From CAZJDV01 sp964544865 (GTDB taxonomy: Bacteria; Chloroflexota; Dehalococcoidia; Lucifugimonadales; CAJWER01): DNA of 64,000 nt. Both the position numbers and the translations under genes were made by a program. The stretch covers positions 3,298-67,297 of the forward strand of contig CAZJDV010000006.1 in assembly GCA_964544865.1 (NCBI GenBank). Direction: 5' to 3'. Below the pieces are notes generated by a model. The model had not been told where the DNA came from. It was given only the letters and a program-made list of their open reading frames with translations, and ran no database searches. Positions 19,680 to 28,700 of the stretch are shown here, piece after piece. Within the stretch, counting starts at the first letter, position 1; every line of letters begins with the position of its first letter.

Positions 19680-20054
19680 CTAGGCAAGAGAGTCGTTGCC
19701 GACCCTTCTCACGATCTTGCCAGCGGCGTTGATGTGGTGGGTGGCCTCCGTTTTGGCGTCGTTCTTGGCCATGACCTCGTGGATGGCGGCGTCGACCAGA
19801 CTGGGGTCCAGGCGCAGCATGGTGCCGATGGCCACGAATAGGACGTCGGTGGCCTCGCTGGCGACCCGCTCCGATCCCTCGTGCAACAGGGCGTCTTGAA
19901 GCTCTCTCACCTCTTCTTCCTGAATCGGTATCCGGCTCAGGAGCTCTTCCTGAGTGGAGGGTCCGGCCAGGCCAAATCGTTCGTGGAACGCCTCCACACA
20001 TCGTGCCAGGTCGGCGACACGCTCGGCTATCAACTTGCTGCTTCTCTCTTGCAT
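19680..20054 (-). CDS. MazG-like nucleotide pyrophosphohydrolase
   Basis: 124 residues, all helical. The MazG-type magnesium-binding pattern is visible: QEEEVRELQDALL followed 14 residues on by EATDVLFVAIGTML (EExxE then ExxD). Such enzymes hydrolyse non-canonical or excess NTPs or phosphoribosyl-ATP-like substrates to the monophosphate. The ATG at 20054 gives MQERSSKLIAERVADL, where helix one begins; the longer frame from 20144 runs into a dispersed repeat, so its leader is not coding. No functional partner adjacent. Confidence 0.75.
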   Translation of the reverse strand: MQERSSKLIAERVADLARCVEAFHERFGLAGPSTQEELLSRIPIQEEEVRELQDALLHEGSERVASEATDVLFVAIGTMLRLDPSLVDAAIHEVMAKNDAKTEATHHINAAGKIVRRVGNDSLA

Positions 20055-20170
20055 ATCACCGCCTGAATCCGGTTGGGGTTGACGGGGCATACTATTCTGG
20101 GGAGGGGCGAGGCGAAGTATCTGAGGTGGGTCGCAGGTTTCCACATTGTCCGTGTCGCATGGCCCCAGCC

Positions 20171-20202
20171 GCCCCAGATTCTTCGCTTCGCTCAGAGTGA
20201 CA
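20171..20202 (-). repeat. Dispersed short repeat, copy 1
   Basis: Reads on the reverse strand as TGTCACTCTGAGCGAAGCG followed by AAGAATCTGGGGC. The same element recurs at 24543-24575, 46135-46168 and, inverted, 46202-46244. It occupies the gap between the MazG-like gene and glycerate kinase. Confidence 0.7.
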
Positions 20203-20324
20203 TTCGTGAAATCCGTGCGTGCACGTTTTTAACAACCGAACGCCGCATGGCTCACCCGGTCTCCCCAACATCATTCCTCTTTGGCTCGGCACTCTCCGCG
20301 GACTCTGCGATTAGATGCCCGCGT

Positions 20325-21476
20325 TTACGGCCCGCCGAACACCACGCCGCCGGTCTTCAACAGGCGCATGGCCTGCTCGGTCGCGCCAGCGACCAGTTCG
20401 GCCGCCCCGTCGATGGCCTCGTCGAGTCTCATCGGTCCGGGGGTGATGGCTAGCGCGGCGTCGATGCCGTGGCCGTGCACATCGGTGAATCCCTTGCCCA
20501 GCGAGCCGGATATCCCGATGACCGGTATTCCCCTGGCCTTCGCCATCCGCGCGACGCCGATGGGCGCCTTGCTGTACACCGTCTGAAAGTCCATCGAGCC
20601 CTCGCCGGTGATCACCAGGGCCGCTCCCTCCAGGTGGCTGTCGAAAGCTACGGTTTCCAGGACGATGTCCACGCCGGGGCGGAGCTGTCCGTCCAGGAAC
20701 GCCATCATGCCCGCACCGAGCCCGCCCGCGGCGCCCGAACCTGGAACGTCGCTGACGTCCGCCCCCATGTCCCGTTTGGCAACCTCGGCGAAATGGGCCA
20801 GTGCCGTGTCGAGCTGCGCCACCATATCAGGCGTGGCCCCCTTCTGCGGACCGTACACCGCGGACGCACCTTCAGGTCCGGTGAGAGGATTGTTGACATC
20901 GCAGGCGACCAGGAACACGGCCTCCCGTGTCCGGGGGTCTATCCCGGACACGTCGATGCGGTCGAGTCGGGCAAGGGCCGCGCCTCCGAACGGCAGGCAG
21001 GCCCCGTCTCGGTCAACCAGCCTTGCCCCCAAAGCCTGTGCCATGCCGGCGCCCGCGTCGTTGGTGGCGCTGCCTCCGATTCCGAGGATGAACCGCCTGA
21101 ATCCGGCGTCCAGTGCCTCGCGGATCATCTCACCGAGCCCGTAGGTGGTGGACTCCAAAGGGTTGCGTCTATCCAGGGGGACCAGGGCCAGCCCGGACGT
21201 CCGGGCCATCTCGATGACCGCGGTCTTGCCGCCACCTATCGCGCCCCAATCGGCGGCGACAGGCTCCCCCATGGGGCCGGTAACCTCTACCGTCCGAATC
21301 TCTCCACCGGAGGTCTCTACGAGAGTTTCCAGCGTTCCGTCGCCGCCGTCGGCCGCGGGCACTAGCACGGTCTCGGCCTCCGGCTCGACGCGAAGGACAC
21401 CTTCCCTCATCGCCCGGGCGACCTCGGGCGCGTAGATGCTTCCTTTGTAGCTGTCCGGTGCGATCACGATCTTCAT
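20325..21476 (-). CDS. glxK: Glycerate kinase (GlxK/GarK type I)
   Basis: 383 residues, the standard size. Phosphorylates D-glycerate to 2- or 3-phosphoglycerate at the end of glyoxylate and hydroxypyruvate routes. Starts MKIVIAPDSYKGSIYAPEVA; the ATG at 21476 is chosen because the family begins exactly there. The active-site block VPAADGGDGTLETLVE, the LGIGGSATNDAGAGMAQALGA loop and VITGEGSMDFQT near the C-terminus are all present. It may pair with the Hyi-like isomerase at 17722 on the same strand (hydroxypyruvate to tartronate semialdehyde to glycerate), although no reductase was seen between them. Confidence 0.95.
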   Translation of the reverse strand: MKIVIAPDSYKGSIYAPEVARAMREGVLRVEPEAETVLVPAADGGDGTLETLVETSGGEIRTVEVTGPMGEPVAADWGAIGGGKTAVIEMARTSGLALVPLDRRNPLESTTYGLGEMIREALDAGFRRFILGIGGSATNDAGAGMAQALGARLVDRDGACLPFGGAALARLDRIDVSGIDPRTREAVFLVACDVNNPLTGPEGASAVYGPQKGATPDMVAQLDTALAHFAEVAKRDMGADVSDVPGSGAAGGLGAGMMAFLDGQLRPGVDIVLETVAFDSHLEGAALVITGEGSMDFQTVYSKAPIGVARMAKARGIPVIGISGSLGKGFTDVHGHGIDAALAITPGPMRLDEAIDGAAELVAGATEQAMRLLKTGGVVFGGP

Positions 21477-21626
21477 TGGCGTACGTCCGCTCGACGAGGG
21501 ATGCTGGGCGGTGTTACGAGGCACCGTGATTATATACTACCTGTGACAATCGGGACGAGGGCACCTGGCCTGCGAACACCGCCTCTGATAAAATCATGCG
21601 GCGCTCGCATAGGAGGGGAGCCGATA

Positions 21627-22958
21627 ATGACGATGTCCGTTGAAAATCTGAAGGCGGCGGCATGCGCCGAGATCGATCGCCGTGGCGGTGACGCCGTTCG
21701 GGCGGCGAAGCAAATTCTCAAAATTCCAGAGCCGGGGTTTCGCGAGCGAAAAACCTCGGGGCTTGTGGCGAAGATGTTTCGCCAGATCGGCGTGCCCTTC
21801 CAGGACGGCATCGCCCTCACCGGCCTGAAGGGGGTGCTGAAGGGTGGCGGCGCGGGGCCGGCGGTCGCCGTGATCGGGGAGCTGGACTCGCTCATTGTCC
21901 GGGGCCACCCCCACGCGGACCCTGCCACCAGCGCCGCCCACGCGTGTGGCCACCACTGCCAGATCGGGTCGATGCTTGGCGTGGCAATCGGCCTGAAGGC
22001 CGCAGGCGTTATGGAGGGCCTGTCGGGCAGTGTCGCCCTGATGGCCGTGCCTGCCGAGGAGTACATCGAGATCGGGTACCGCGACGAGCTCCGCCGCGCG
22101 GGGCGCATTGAGTTCTTGGGCGGCAAGCCCGAGTTCATCCGTCTGGGCGCTCTTGACGACGTGGATATGGCGATGATGACCCACACCATCGCTGGGTCAG
22201 GGGACGCCAAGTTCAAGATCGGCGGGACCAACAACGGTCTCGTGGCCAAGTTAATAAAGTTCACGGGCACTGCCGCCCATGCCGGGGCCGCCCCCCATGC
22301 GGGGACGAACGCCCTCAACGCCGCCATGATCGCCCTGTCCGCCATTCACGCCCAGCGAGAGACCTACCGGGACGAAGACACCATACGAATCCACCCGATC
22401 ATCACTCACGGCGGCGTGGCGGTCAGCTCCGTGCCCGCGGACGTGCGGATGGAAACCTTCGTGAGGGGCAAGACCATCGCGGCCTTCACGTCGGCCGGCC
22501 ACAAGGTAGACCGCGCGCTGAGGGCCGGGGCGATGGCGGTGGGCGGCAGCGTCACGATAACGACGCTGCCGGGGTACCTGCCGATTCAGTCGGAGCCGGC
22601 CATGCTGGAGCTGCACCGGTCCAATGCGGCGGCGCTGGTGGGTGCGGAGAATATAGTGGCGCTACAGCATCGCACGGGCTCCACGGACATGGGAGACCTC
22701 TCGCAGATCATGCCCGTCATCCATCCCTATGTGGTCGCGGCGTCCGGCAACTCCCACGGCAATGACTATCTCATAGACGACTACGACCTCGCCGTCCTGA
22801 CGGCAGCCAAGGCGATGGCCATGACCGTCATCGACCTGCTCGCCGAAGGTGCTCGTAGAGCCCTGGATATCAAACGAAGCTACAAAGAGCCCATGAACAA
22901 GAGCGGGTATCTGTCGCTGATGCGCGGCATGCTCAAAGAGCAAACGTTCGAGGAATAG
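21627..22958 (+). CDS. M20 family amidohydrolase/peptidase (paralogue 1)
   Basis: 443 residues. M20D-type metallo-amidohydrolase, of the aminobenzoyl-glutamate/N-acyl amino acid hydrolase kind. Metal-site blocks: GELDSL, AHACGHHCQIGSMLG with ligand Cys/His, VPAEEYIEI with the catalytic Glu pair, and a C-terminal GSTDMGDLS. The dimerisation lid lies between about residues 190 and 310 (FTGTAAHAGAAPHAGTNAL). The ATG at 21627 follows AGGAGGGG, which decides against the upstream in-frame start at 21501. The next gene downstream is a close paralogue. Confidence 0.9.
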   Translation: MTMSVENLKAAACAEIDRRGGDAVRAAKQILKIPEPGFRERKTSGLVAKMFRQIGVPFQDGIALTGLKGVLKGGGAGPAVAVIGELDSLIVRGHPHADPATSAAHACGHHCQIGSMLGVAIGLKAAGVMEGLSGSVALMAVPAEEYIEIGYRDELRRAGRIEFLGGKPEFIRLGALDDVDMAMMTHTIAGSGDAKFKIGGTNNGLVAKLIKFTGTAAHAGAAPHAGTNALNAAMIALSAIHAQRETYRDEDTIRIHPIITHGGVAVSSVPADVRMETFVRGKTIAAFTSAGHKVDRALRAGAMAVGGSVTITTLPGYLPIQSEPAMLELHRSNAAALVGAENIVALQHRTGSTDMGDLSQIMPVIHPYVVAASGNSHGNDYLIDDYDLAVLTAAKAMAMTVIDLLAEGARRALDIKRSYKEPMNKSGYLSLMRGMLKEQTFEE

Positions 22959-23078
22959 CGCGTCGCGTACGGCGACCGTTGCCATCTCATTTTTTGCGAG
23001 CGCGTCTCAGCGATGAGTTGGGGTAGTCCAGACGGGGAACGCCCCTGGCTGGTGCGCGGAACAGCGATTATTCGGGGG

Positions 23079-23128
23079 AGTCCAGAGGGAGCACCCCCTC
23101 TGGTGGGAGCCTGGGGGTATCCCCCGGC
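23079..23128 (+). repeat. Double-hairpin intergenic element
   Basis: Two adjacent stems: CCAGAGGG-AGCACC-CCCTCTGG (23082-23103) and GGGGG-TAT-CCCCC (23113-23125). It lies between the two M20 genes. The arrangement resembles an abundant dispersed element of the type GGGGGTCCAGGGGG...CCCCC that I recall from Dehalococcoidia-like genomes. There is no T tract, so it is not a standard terminator. Confidence 0.6.
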
Positions 23129-23187
23129 GAAGGGGAGTGAAACAGGGAAGAGGCTCGGCCGGCATGGGCCAGGTGAAAGAAGGAGAG

Positions 23188-24528
23188 ATGGCCGATACTT
23201 ACGAGCTGAAAGTTAGAGCTCAGGCCGCCATAGACCGGCGGGGGGACTGGCTGGCCTCAGTTGTTGATGCCATCAGACGCAGCCCGGAGCTGGGGTTCCG
23301 GGAGGTCGAGACCTCACGGCTCGTCAGCCAGAAACTGACGGAGCTCGGTGTCGGGCACGCCAATGGGATCGCGTTGACCGGAGTCAAGGGATACCTGGAG
23401 GGCCGCGGCGGGGGCCCGGCTATCGCGATCATCGGGGAGCTGGACGCGCTCAGGGTTCACGGCCATCCTGACTCAGACGCGGTGACCGGTGCGGCACATG
23501 CCTGTGGACATAACTGCCAGATAGGGATGATGCTTGGGGTGGCCGTAGGCCTGTCGGCGCCCGGAGTACTGGACGCCCTGTCGGGCAGGGTGGCCCTGAT
23601 GGCGCTGCCAGCGGAGGAGTTCGCCGACGTTGAGCATCGATGGCGGCTGCACGAGGCGGGAAAGCTGGGGTTGATGTCCGGCAAGCAGGAATTCATTCGC
23701 CTGGGCGTGTTCGACAACGTGGACATGGCGATGATGGTGCATACGTCGGCCAGCGCCCGGGACGCCAGGTTCTCGGTGGGGGGCACCAGCAACGGCCACC
23801 TGGTGAAGCATGTGACGTTTCTGGGGAAGGCCGCCCACGCCGGCAGTTCGCCCCATCGCGGAGTGAACGCCCTGCAGGCCGCTCTCGTGGCTCTCAACGC
23901 GGTCAACGCCCAGCGCGAGACGTTCAGAGACGAGGACGTCATCCGGCTTCACGGAATACTCACCGAGGGCGGGACAGCCGCCAACTCGACTCCGGCGGAG
24001 GTTCACTACGAAGGACGGGTGCGGGGCGCGACCCTGGATGCCATCGAGGACGCCAGCCGGAAGGTGGACCGGTGTCTGCGGGCGGGGGCCCTGGCACTGG
24101 GAGCCAAGGTCAAGATAGTGACCATTCCGGGGTACCTGCCGATGGTCCACGACGAGACGCTGATGGACGTGTTCAGGGAGAACGCGGTGGCCCTGGTGGG
24201 GCAGGGGAGTTTTAAGCGGCACTCCGGCGAGCGCGTCAGGGGCGGCTCCACCGACATGGGGGACCTCAGCCACATTATGCCGGTGATCCACCCCTACACC
24301 GGAGGCGCCACGGGCATGGGCCACGGCATCGACTACATCATCAACGACTTCGAGCAGGCCGTCATCAATCCGGCGAAGGCCATGGCCATGGTGGTCATCG
24401 ACCTTCTGTCCGCCGGCGCAGCGAAGGCCCACGAGGTCCTCGCGAAGAGTTCTCCCCGCATGACCAGGCGAGAGTACCTGCGCCTGCAGGAGAAGCGGTT
24501 GAAGGTGGAGGAATACGAGGGGAAGTAG
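23188..24528 (+). CDS. M20 family amidohydrolase/peptidase (paralogue 2)
   Basis: 446 residues, collinear with the preceding M20 gene over its full length: SPELGFREVETSRLV, GELDALRVHGHPDSD, AHACGHNCQIGMMLG, LPAEEFADVEHRWR, FLGKAAHAGSSPHRG and GSTDMGDLSHIMPVIHPYTGG all have counterparts. The first metal block has HNC where paralogue 1 has HHC. The ATG at 23188 with AAGGAGAG directly upstream decides the start. The pair probably arose by tandem duplication and may now split substrates. Confidence 0.9.
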   Translation: MADTYELKVRAQAAIDRRGDWLASVVDAIRRSPELGFREVETSRLVSQKLTELGVGHANGIALTGVKGYLEGRGGGPAIAIIGELDALRVHGHPDSDAVTGAAHACGHNCQIGMMLGVAVGLSAPGVLDALSGRVALMALPAEEFADVEHRWRLHEAGKLGLMSGKQEFIRLGVFDNVDMAMMVHTSASARDARFSVGGTSNGHLVKHVTFLGKAAHAGSSPHRGVNALQAALVALNAVNAQRETFRDEDVIRLHGILTEGGTAANSTPAEVHYEGRVRGATLDAIEDASRKVDRCLRAGALALGAKVKIVTIPGYLPMVHDETLMDVFRENAVALVGQGSFKRHSGERVRGGSTDMGDLSHIMPVIHPYTGGATGMGHGIDYIINDFEQAVINPAKAMAMVVIDLLSAGAAKAHEVLAKSSPRMTRREYLRLQEKRLKVEEYEGK

Positions 24529-24542
24529 GGAGCGCCACTGCT

Positions 24543-24575
24543 TGTCGCCCGAGCGGAGCGAAGGGTTTGGGGCGG
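24543..24575 (+). repeat. Dispersed short repeat, degenerate copy 2
   Basis: TGTCGCCCGAGCGGAGCGAA then GGGTTTGGGGCGG, matching the 46135 copy with several changes. Sits just after the second M20 gene. Confidence 0.5.
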
Positions 24576-24633
24576 GTTTCGGTCGCTTGCGTCTCTCCCA
24601 GCGCCGTCAATACCTTCGTCCCCGGTCGTCTCG

Positions 24634-25062
24634 TTATCGGTCCTCTTCGAGACGCTTGCCCATGCTAACGACGTCGTCGATCGAATATCCGATGCTCTTA
24701 TAGAACTCGATCACATCGGCGTTGGAGCTTCTGATTTACAGGTTGGTTTTTGGGCATCCCTGGGCTCGCACGCGTACTTCCGCATCCACCATCATGCGTC
24801 GCCCGAACCCGCTTTTCCACCAGTCCGGGGCGACAGCCAGATAGTTGATCCAGCCACGATGGCCCTCGTATCCCGCCATGACCGTGGCCACCAGCCGGTC
24901 GCCCACCAGACCCACGAGGAACATTTCCCGCTGCACGCGCAGCTTGCGACGTATGTCCTTGGCCGGGTCGTTCCATGGCATCACCAGGCCACAGTCCAAC
25001 CATAGCTGGACCTCGGCTTCCCGGTCGGGGTCCCGATAGCTACGGATATCCAATTCGTTCAT
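24634..25062 (-). pseudogene. YpeA-like GNAT acetyltransferase with a premature TAA
   Basis: The frame runs 142 codons from ATG 25062 to TAA 24634 but is broken by TAA at 24736-24738. Before it: QLWLDCGLVMPWNDPAKDI, VMAGYEGHRGWINYLAV and GFGRRMMVDAEVRVRAQGCPKTNL; after it, in the same frame: IRSSNADVIEFYKSIGYSID and SMGKRLEEDR. The family reads GCPKINLQVR here, so a Gln codon CAA has probably become TAA. The C-terminal helix and strand that complete the acetyl-CoA site would be lost. No frameshift is needed. Alternative: a single base-call error. Confidence 0.85.
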
Positions 25063-25186
25063 TTATTGGGCTGCCTCCTGACCACGACACTAGTGCATGT
25101 GCGATCGCACATCGCCCAGCATTCTCCAGTAACGAGCCTCTTACCCCAGATACGACGGAACCGCCGACAACTGAGGTTTTTAGCCC

Positions 25187-27787
25187 CTACCCCCCGAACC
25201 ACTCTGCCAGGTCGGCTCGGTTGCGCTCTAGCCAGGCGACGTTGAGGCGGATCACCTCCAGCGACTGTTTTATTGCGCGATCGGCCGTGGGGGTTGGGTG
25301 GGCCTCGAAAAAGCTCTCGACGTCCTCAAGCTGCTCCTGGGTGTTGAAGCGGGACGTCATGCCGACCAGGCCCGAGAGGGCGAATAGGCCGTCGCTGTAG
25401 CGGCGCTCGAACTCCTTCCAGTTGTCCTTGACGAACTCCCAGGCCATGTTCCGGCCGTGGCGGTTGCCGCCGACCCGCACGACCACCAGTATGGTGTCGT
25501 GAACGCGGACATCGTCGGACAGGGACCGCTCCAGGGTCTGCTCCAGAAGAGCCGGCTGCTCGAAGTTGGTCAGCGCAAGCAGCAGGCGGACCTTTTCCTC
25601 CTCAAGGGTGGCCTCTTTCTGCATGTCCCACAGGGCCTCGTAGGTCGTTTCGTCGCCTCGCTTCGCTGTTAGGTTGAACACGACGCCGCGGATGTCCGGG
25701 TGAACGGAGTCGGTGTTGTCCTGATAGGCGGAGAAGAGGGAGCTGGCCTTGCCCAGTGCGTCCTCGTCGACGTATCTGCCGAGTTGGGTGAGGACCGTCG
25801 AGCGCAGCAGGGCGTTGAGATGGCCCTCGCCCGGCTTCGCCTCCCAGCCCATCCGCTTTCCAACCGGCTGGAAGATGCCCCGGGCCAGGTCGCGGAAGCT
25901 CGAGTAGTATGGTTCGTCGGACAGCAGAGTGTCCAGGCGACCCAGGTTCAACGCCAGGTCCTCCCAGACGGTGGCGTTGGTCTCGTTGACGTACGCTCCG
26001 GCAAGGGAGAGGAGGCGGGTGACGGAGACATAACCAGCCTTCGCTAGCGCGTACGCGTCGTTCTGAAGGCCCAGCCGGTCGATGGCGGGAAGCTGAAGAC
26101 CTTCGATGGCATGACGCAGGCGCGTCCAATCTTCCGAGGAGTAGTTGACCCGGAAGAACCCGATCTGCTGCGGATTGACCTTGATCCAGTCCTCGGCGGA
26201 CCCTCCCTCCCGCATGGCGATAGGCACCGTCGCCTCGCGCCCGTCCATCAGCACCGGCGCGGACTCGCCACCGTCGGGCGAGGTAGCGCTGAGCGGTACG
26301 CGCCACAGGGTGTCGTCGGCGCTTTCGGGTTCCACAAGGTGTTCGTATACGAACCTGTGCTGGGAGGCGGAGATTTCGATTCCCTCCCCGGCCCGCGTGG
26401 TGGCGACGTCGAGCACCGGGTAGCCGGTCTGCTGCACCCAGGTGTTCATCATCTCAGCCACCGGCTGACCCGAGGCCTCGCCCAGGGCGGCCCACAGGTC
26501 CCTGGTCTCGGCGTTCCCGTATTGGTGCCTGGCGATGTACCGGCGCAGTCCCTCGCGGAAGATGTCGGCGCCCAGGTAGTGCTCGAGCATTCGGAGGATG
26601 GAGCCGCCCTTACTGTAGCTGATCGCATCGAAGAGCTGTCCGATCTCCGCGGGGTCTTTGACCTCCTGCTCGATGGGGTGGGAGTTCTTGAGACCGTCCA
26701 GGCTCAGACCGTTGTTGGTGTCTGTGGACACGAACTGAGTCCACATCTCCCATTCGGGGAAGAGGTTGTCGATGGCCTTGTCACCTATCCAGGAGGCGAA
26801 GCTCTCGTTGAGCCAGAGGTCGTTCCACCAGGCCATCGTCACCAGGTCGCCGAACCACATGTGGGCCATTTCATGGGAGATGATGCCCGCCACACGCTGG
26901 CGAACGTCGGCGGAGCTCTGCTCCGGGTCCACCAGGAGAACGATCTCGCGGTAGGTAATCGCCCCCCAGTTCTCCATCGCCCCGGCGGCGAAGTCGGGGA
27001 TGGCCAGGTGGTCGAGCTTGGCCAGGGGGTACGGGGTCCCGAAGTACTCGTTGAAGTACTCCAGCAGCTTGACCGAGGTCTCCAGGGCGAAACGCCCATG
27101 CTTCTCCTTGCCAGCGGTGGCCCACACCCTGATGAGCGTTCCGTCGCTCGCCCGCTGCTCCACCGACTTCAGGTCTCCCACCACGAACGCGAGGAGGTAG
27201 GTGGACATGACCGGCGTCTCGTCGAACCGGACCCTATTGAGACCGCCGGGGGCGTCCGACTCATCGGCGATGGGCGTGTTGGAGATCGCGGTCATGTCCG
27301 AAGGTATGACGAGAGTGAGCTGGAATGTGGCCTTGAGCGACGGCTCGTCCCAGCAGGGGAAGGCGCGTCGGGCGTCGGTGGCTTCGAATTGTGTGACGGC
27401 CAAGTATCGCTCTTCGCCGTCCTCGGCGGTGTAGCGGCCTCTGTATAGCCCGCGCAGCCGGTCGCCGACCTCGCCGGTGTACTCGATGTCCAGCTTCGCC
27501 GGACCGGCCGGCACCTCGGCGTCGAACGTGAACGTGACGGTCTCGGCCTTCTCGTCGAGGGAGGTGTCCGCTGGCGACATCCGCGAGCTATTGGAGGTCG
27601 TGAGCCCGCACGATCGGATCTCGATCTCGGCGGCGTTCAGGGTGATGGAGGAGCTCGGTTCAAGAATCTCGATCTTGATGGACACCTCGCCGGTGAACTT
27701 GAAACTCTGAAGGTTGGGCTTAAGTGTCAGGGTGTATTTGGAAGGCCGAACATTGGCCGGCAACATCACCGCGTCAGTTTTCCGCAT
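25187..27787 (-). CDS. M1 family aminopeptidase
   Basis: 866 residues, the usual four-domain size. Zinc motif HEMAHMWFGDLVTMAWW at residues 305 on, with the third ligand Glu 18 residues later in WLNESFASW. The substrate-binding motif GAMENWG is at about 269-275. The C-terminal half is the ERAP1-like helical domain (WIKVNPQQIGFFRVNYSS marks its start). Removes N-terminal residues from peptides; no signal peptide, so cytosolic. The true start is ATG 27787 (MRKTDAVMLPANVRPSKYTLTL) behind GGAAGGGG; the frame stays open another 227 codons upstream, but that part is the shadow of the crotonase gene. Confidence 0.96.
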   Translation of the reverse strand: MRKTDAVMLPANVRPSKYTLTLKPNLQSFKFTGEVSIKIEILEPSSSITLNAAEIEIRSCGLTTSNSSRMSPADTSLDEKAETVTFTFDAEVPAGPAKLDIEYTGEVGDRLRGLYRGRYTAEDGEERYLAVTQFEATDARRAFPCWDEPSLKATFQLTLVIPSDMTAISNTPIADESDAPGGLNRVRFDETPVMSTYLLAFVVGDLKSVEQRASDGTLIRVWATAGKEKHGRFALETSVKLLEYFNEYFGTPYPLAKLDHLAIPDFAAGAMENWGAITYREIVLLVDPEQSSADVRQRVAGIISHEMAHMWFGDLVTMAWWNDLWLNESFASWIGDKAIDNLFPEWEMWTQFVSTDTNNGLSLDGLKNSHPIEQEVKDPAEIGQLFDAISYSKGGSILRMLEHYLGADIFREGLRRYIARHQYGNAETRDLWAALGEASGQPVAEMMNTWVQQTGYPVLDVATTRAGEGIEISASQHRFVYEHLVEPESADDTLWRVPLSATSPDGGESAPVLMDGREATVPIAMREGGSAEDWIKVNPQQIGFFRVNYSSEDWTRLRHAIEGLQLPAIDRLGLQNDAYALAKAGYVSVTRLLSLAGAYVNETNATVWEDLALNLGRLDTLLSDEPYYSSFRDLARGIFQPVGKRMGWEAKPGEGHLNALLRSTVLTQLGRYVDEDALGKASSLFSAYQDNTDSVHPDIRGVVFNLTAKRGDETTYEALWDMQKEATLEEEKVRLLLALTNFEQPALLEQTLERSLSDDVRVHDTILVVVRVGGNRHGRNMAWEFVKDNWKEFERRYSDGLFALSGLVGMTSRFNTQEQLEDVESFFEAHPTPTADRAIKQSLEVIRLNVAWLERNRADLAEWFGG

Positions 27788-27825
27788 TGTTTCGCCCCTT
27801 CCATAACTAATAGAGCGCGCATCCC

Positions 27826-28614
27826 CTATCCCCCCGTCCACACCGGCGGGCGCTTCTCGGCGAAAGCCGTGGGGCCCTCTATGAAGTCCTGGGAGGCGAT
27901 AGCCTTTTCGTACTCGCTGTAGGAGCCGGCCATCGCCTCGTCGAGCGGGACGCCCAGACCCTCCAGCGCCATCTGCTTGCCGGCGCGCACCGAGAGCGGA
28001 GCACCCTTCACTACTTCGGCGGCGAGGCTCTTGGCAGCAGCAGCAAGCTCCGCGGGCGGCACGACCTGGTTGACCAGTCCCCAGCGGAGGGCTTCCGCCG
28101 CAGTGATGGTGCTCCCCGTGAGCAACATGCCCATCGCGAACTTGAGGGGGAGTTGCCTGGGCAGCCGGTGAACTCCCCCGGCCGCCGCGACTAGGCCCAC
28201 CTTGACCTCGGGCGCGCCAAAAATGGCGTTTTCGGCGGCGACGGCGAGGTCGCAAGCCAGGACCAGCTCCAGCCCCCCGCCCATGGCGTAGCCGTTGACC
28301 GCGGCTATGATGGGCTTCCAGCATGTGAAATCGCTGGTGATTCCTGCAAAAGGAGTCGTCTCCGCGCCGGGGTAAGATTGCCCGGCGGCGCCGTGTTCGG
28401 CGTGGTATTTCAGGTCGTTTCCCGCACAGAACGCCCGGTCGCCGGCGCCGGCTAGCACGGCCACCCAAAGCTCTGGGTCGTCACGGAATTCTGTAAAGGC
28501 TTCGCGCATCTCGGCACTGGCCGGCGGATGCAGCGCGTTGAGCCTCTCAGGCCGGTTGATGGTGATGTGGGCGACATGGCCTCGCCTCTCGAAGACAATG
28601 AATTCGTATGGCAT
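27826..28614 (-). CDS. Enoyl-CoA hydratase/isomerase family protein
   Basis: 262 residues, a single crotonase domain. Oxyanion-hole blocks are present: AGNDLKYHAEHG and AVNGYAMGGGLELVLACDLAV. The catalytic segment reads GAPEVKVGLVAAAGGVHRLPRQL, keeping the first Glu; the second Glu position in the following helix is not clearly conserved, so hydration is less certain than some crotonase-fold reaction. C-terminal helix ends WTGG. Stops 38 bases before the M1 aminopeptidase start on the same strand. A degenerate tandem repeat lies just upstream of its start. Confidence 0.88.
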   Translation of the reverse strand: MPYEFIVFERRGHVAHITINRPERLNALHPPASAEMREAFTEFRDDPELWVAVLAGAGDRAFCAGNDLKYHAEHGAAGQSYPGAETTPFAGITSDFTCWKPIIAAVNGYAMGGGLELVLACDLAVAAENAIFGAPEVKVGLVAAAGGVHRLPRQLPLKFAMGMLLTGSTITAAEALRWGLVNQVVPPAELAAAAKSLAAEVVKGAPLSVRAGKQMALEGLGVPLDEAMAGSYSEYEKAIASQDFIEGPTAFAEKRPPVWTGG

Positions 28615-28660
28615 GGTTGCTCCTGATACATAGCGGCGGACAGCACGGGGAAGTATATCA

Positions 28661-28696
28661 GGGGATAGGGCACGGGGTACAGGGTACGGGGGACAG
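28661..28696. repeat. Short degenerate G-rich tandem repeat
   Basis: Units of about 8 bases of the type GGGGTACA or GGGTACGG recur between the crotonase start and the gmk stop. Probably not coding. Confidence 0.5.
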
Positions 28697-28700
28697 AAGG

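Noticed and set aside
26111..27448. Forward 445-codon ORF opposite the M1 aminopeptidase
   Set aside because: No family similarity, no ribosome-binding site, and it is the complement of a well-supported gene in GC-rich DNA. Other long antisense ORFs (for example 1849-2532, 20469-21365, 41839-42525) were rejected for the same reason.
25187..28468. A 1093-residue frame as a single protein
   Set aside because: The upper 227 codons are the antisense-frame shadow of the crotonase gene; the M1 family begins at ATG 27787 with a ribosome-binding site.
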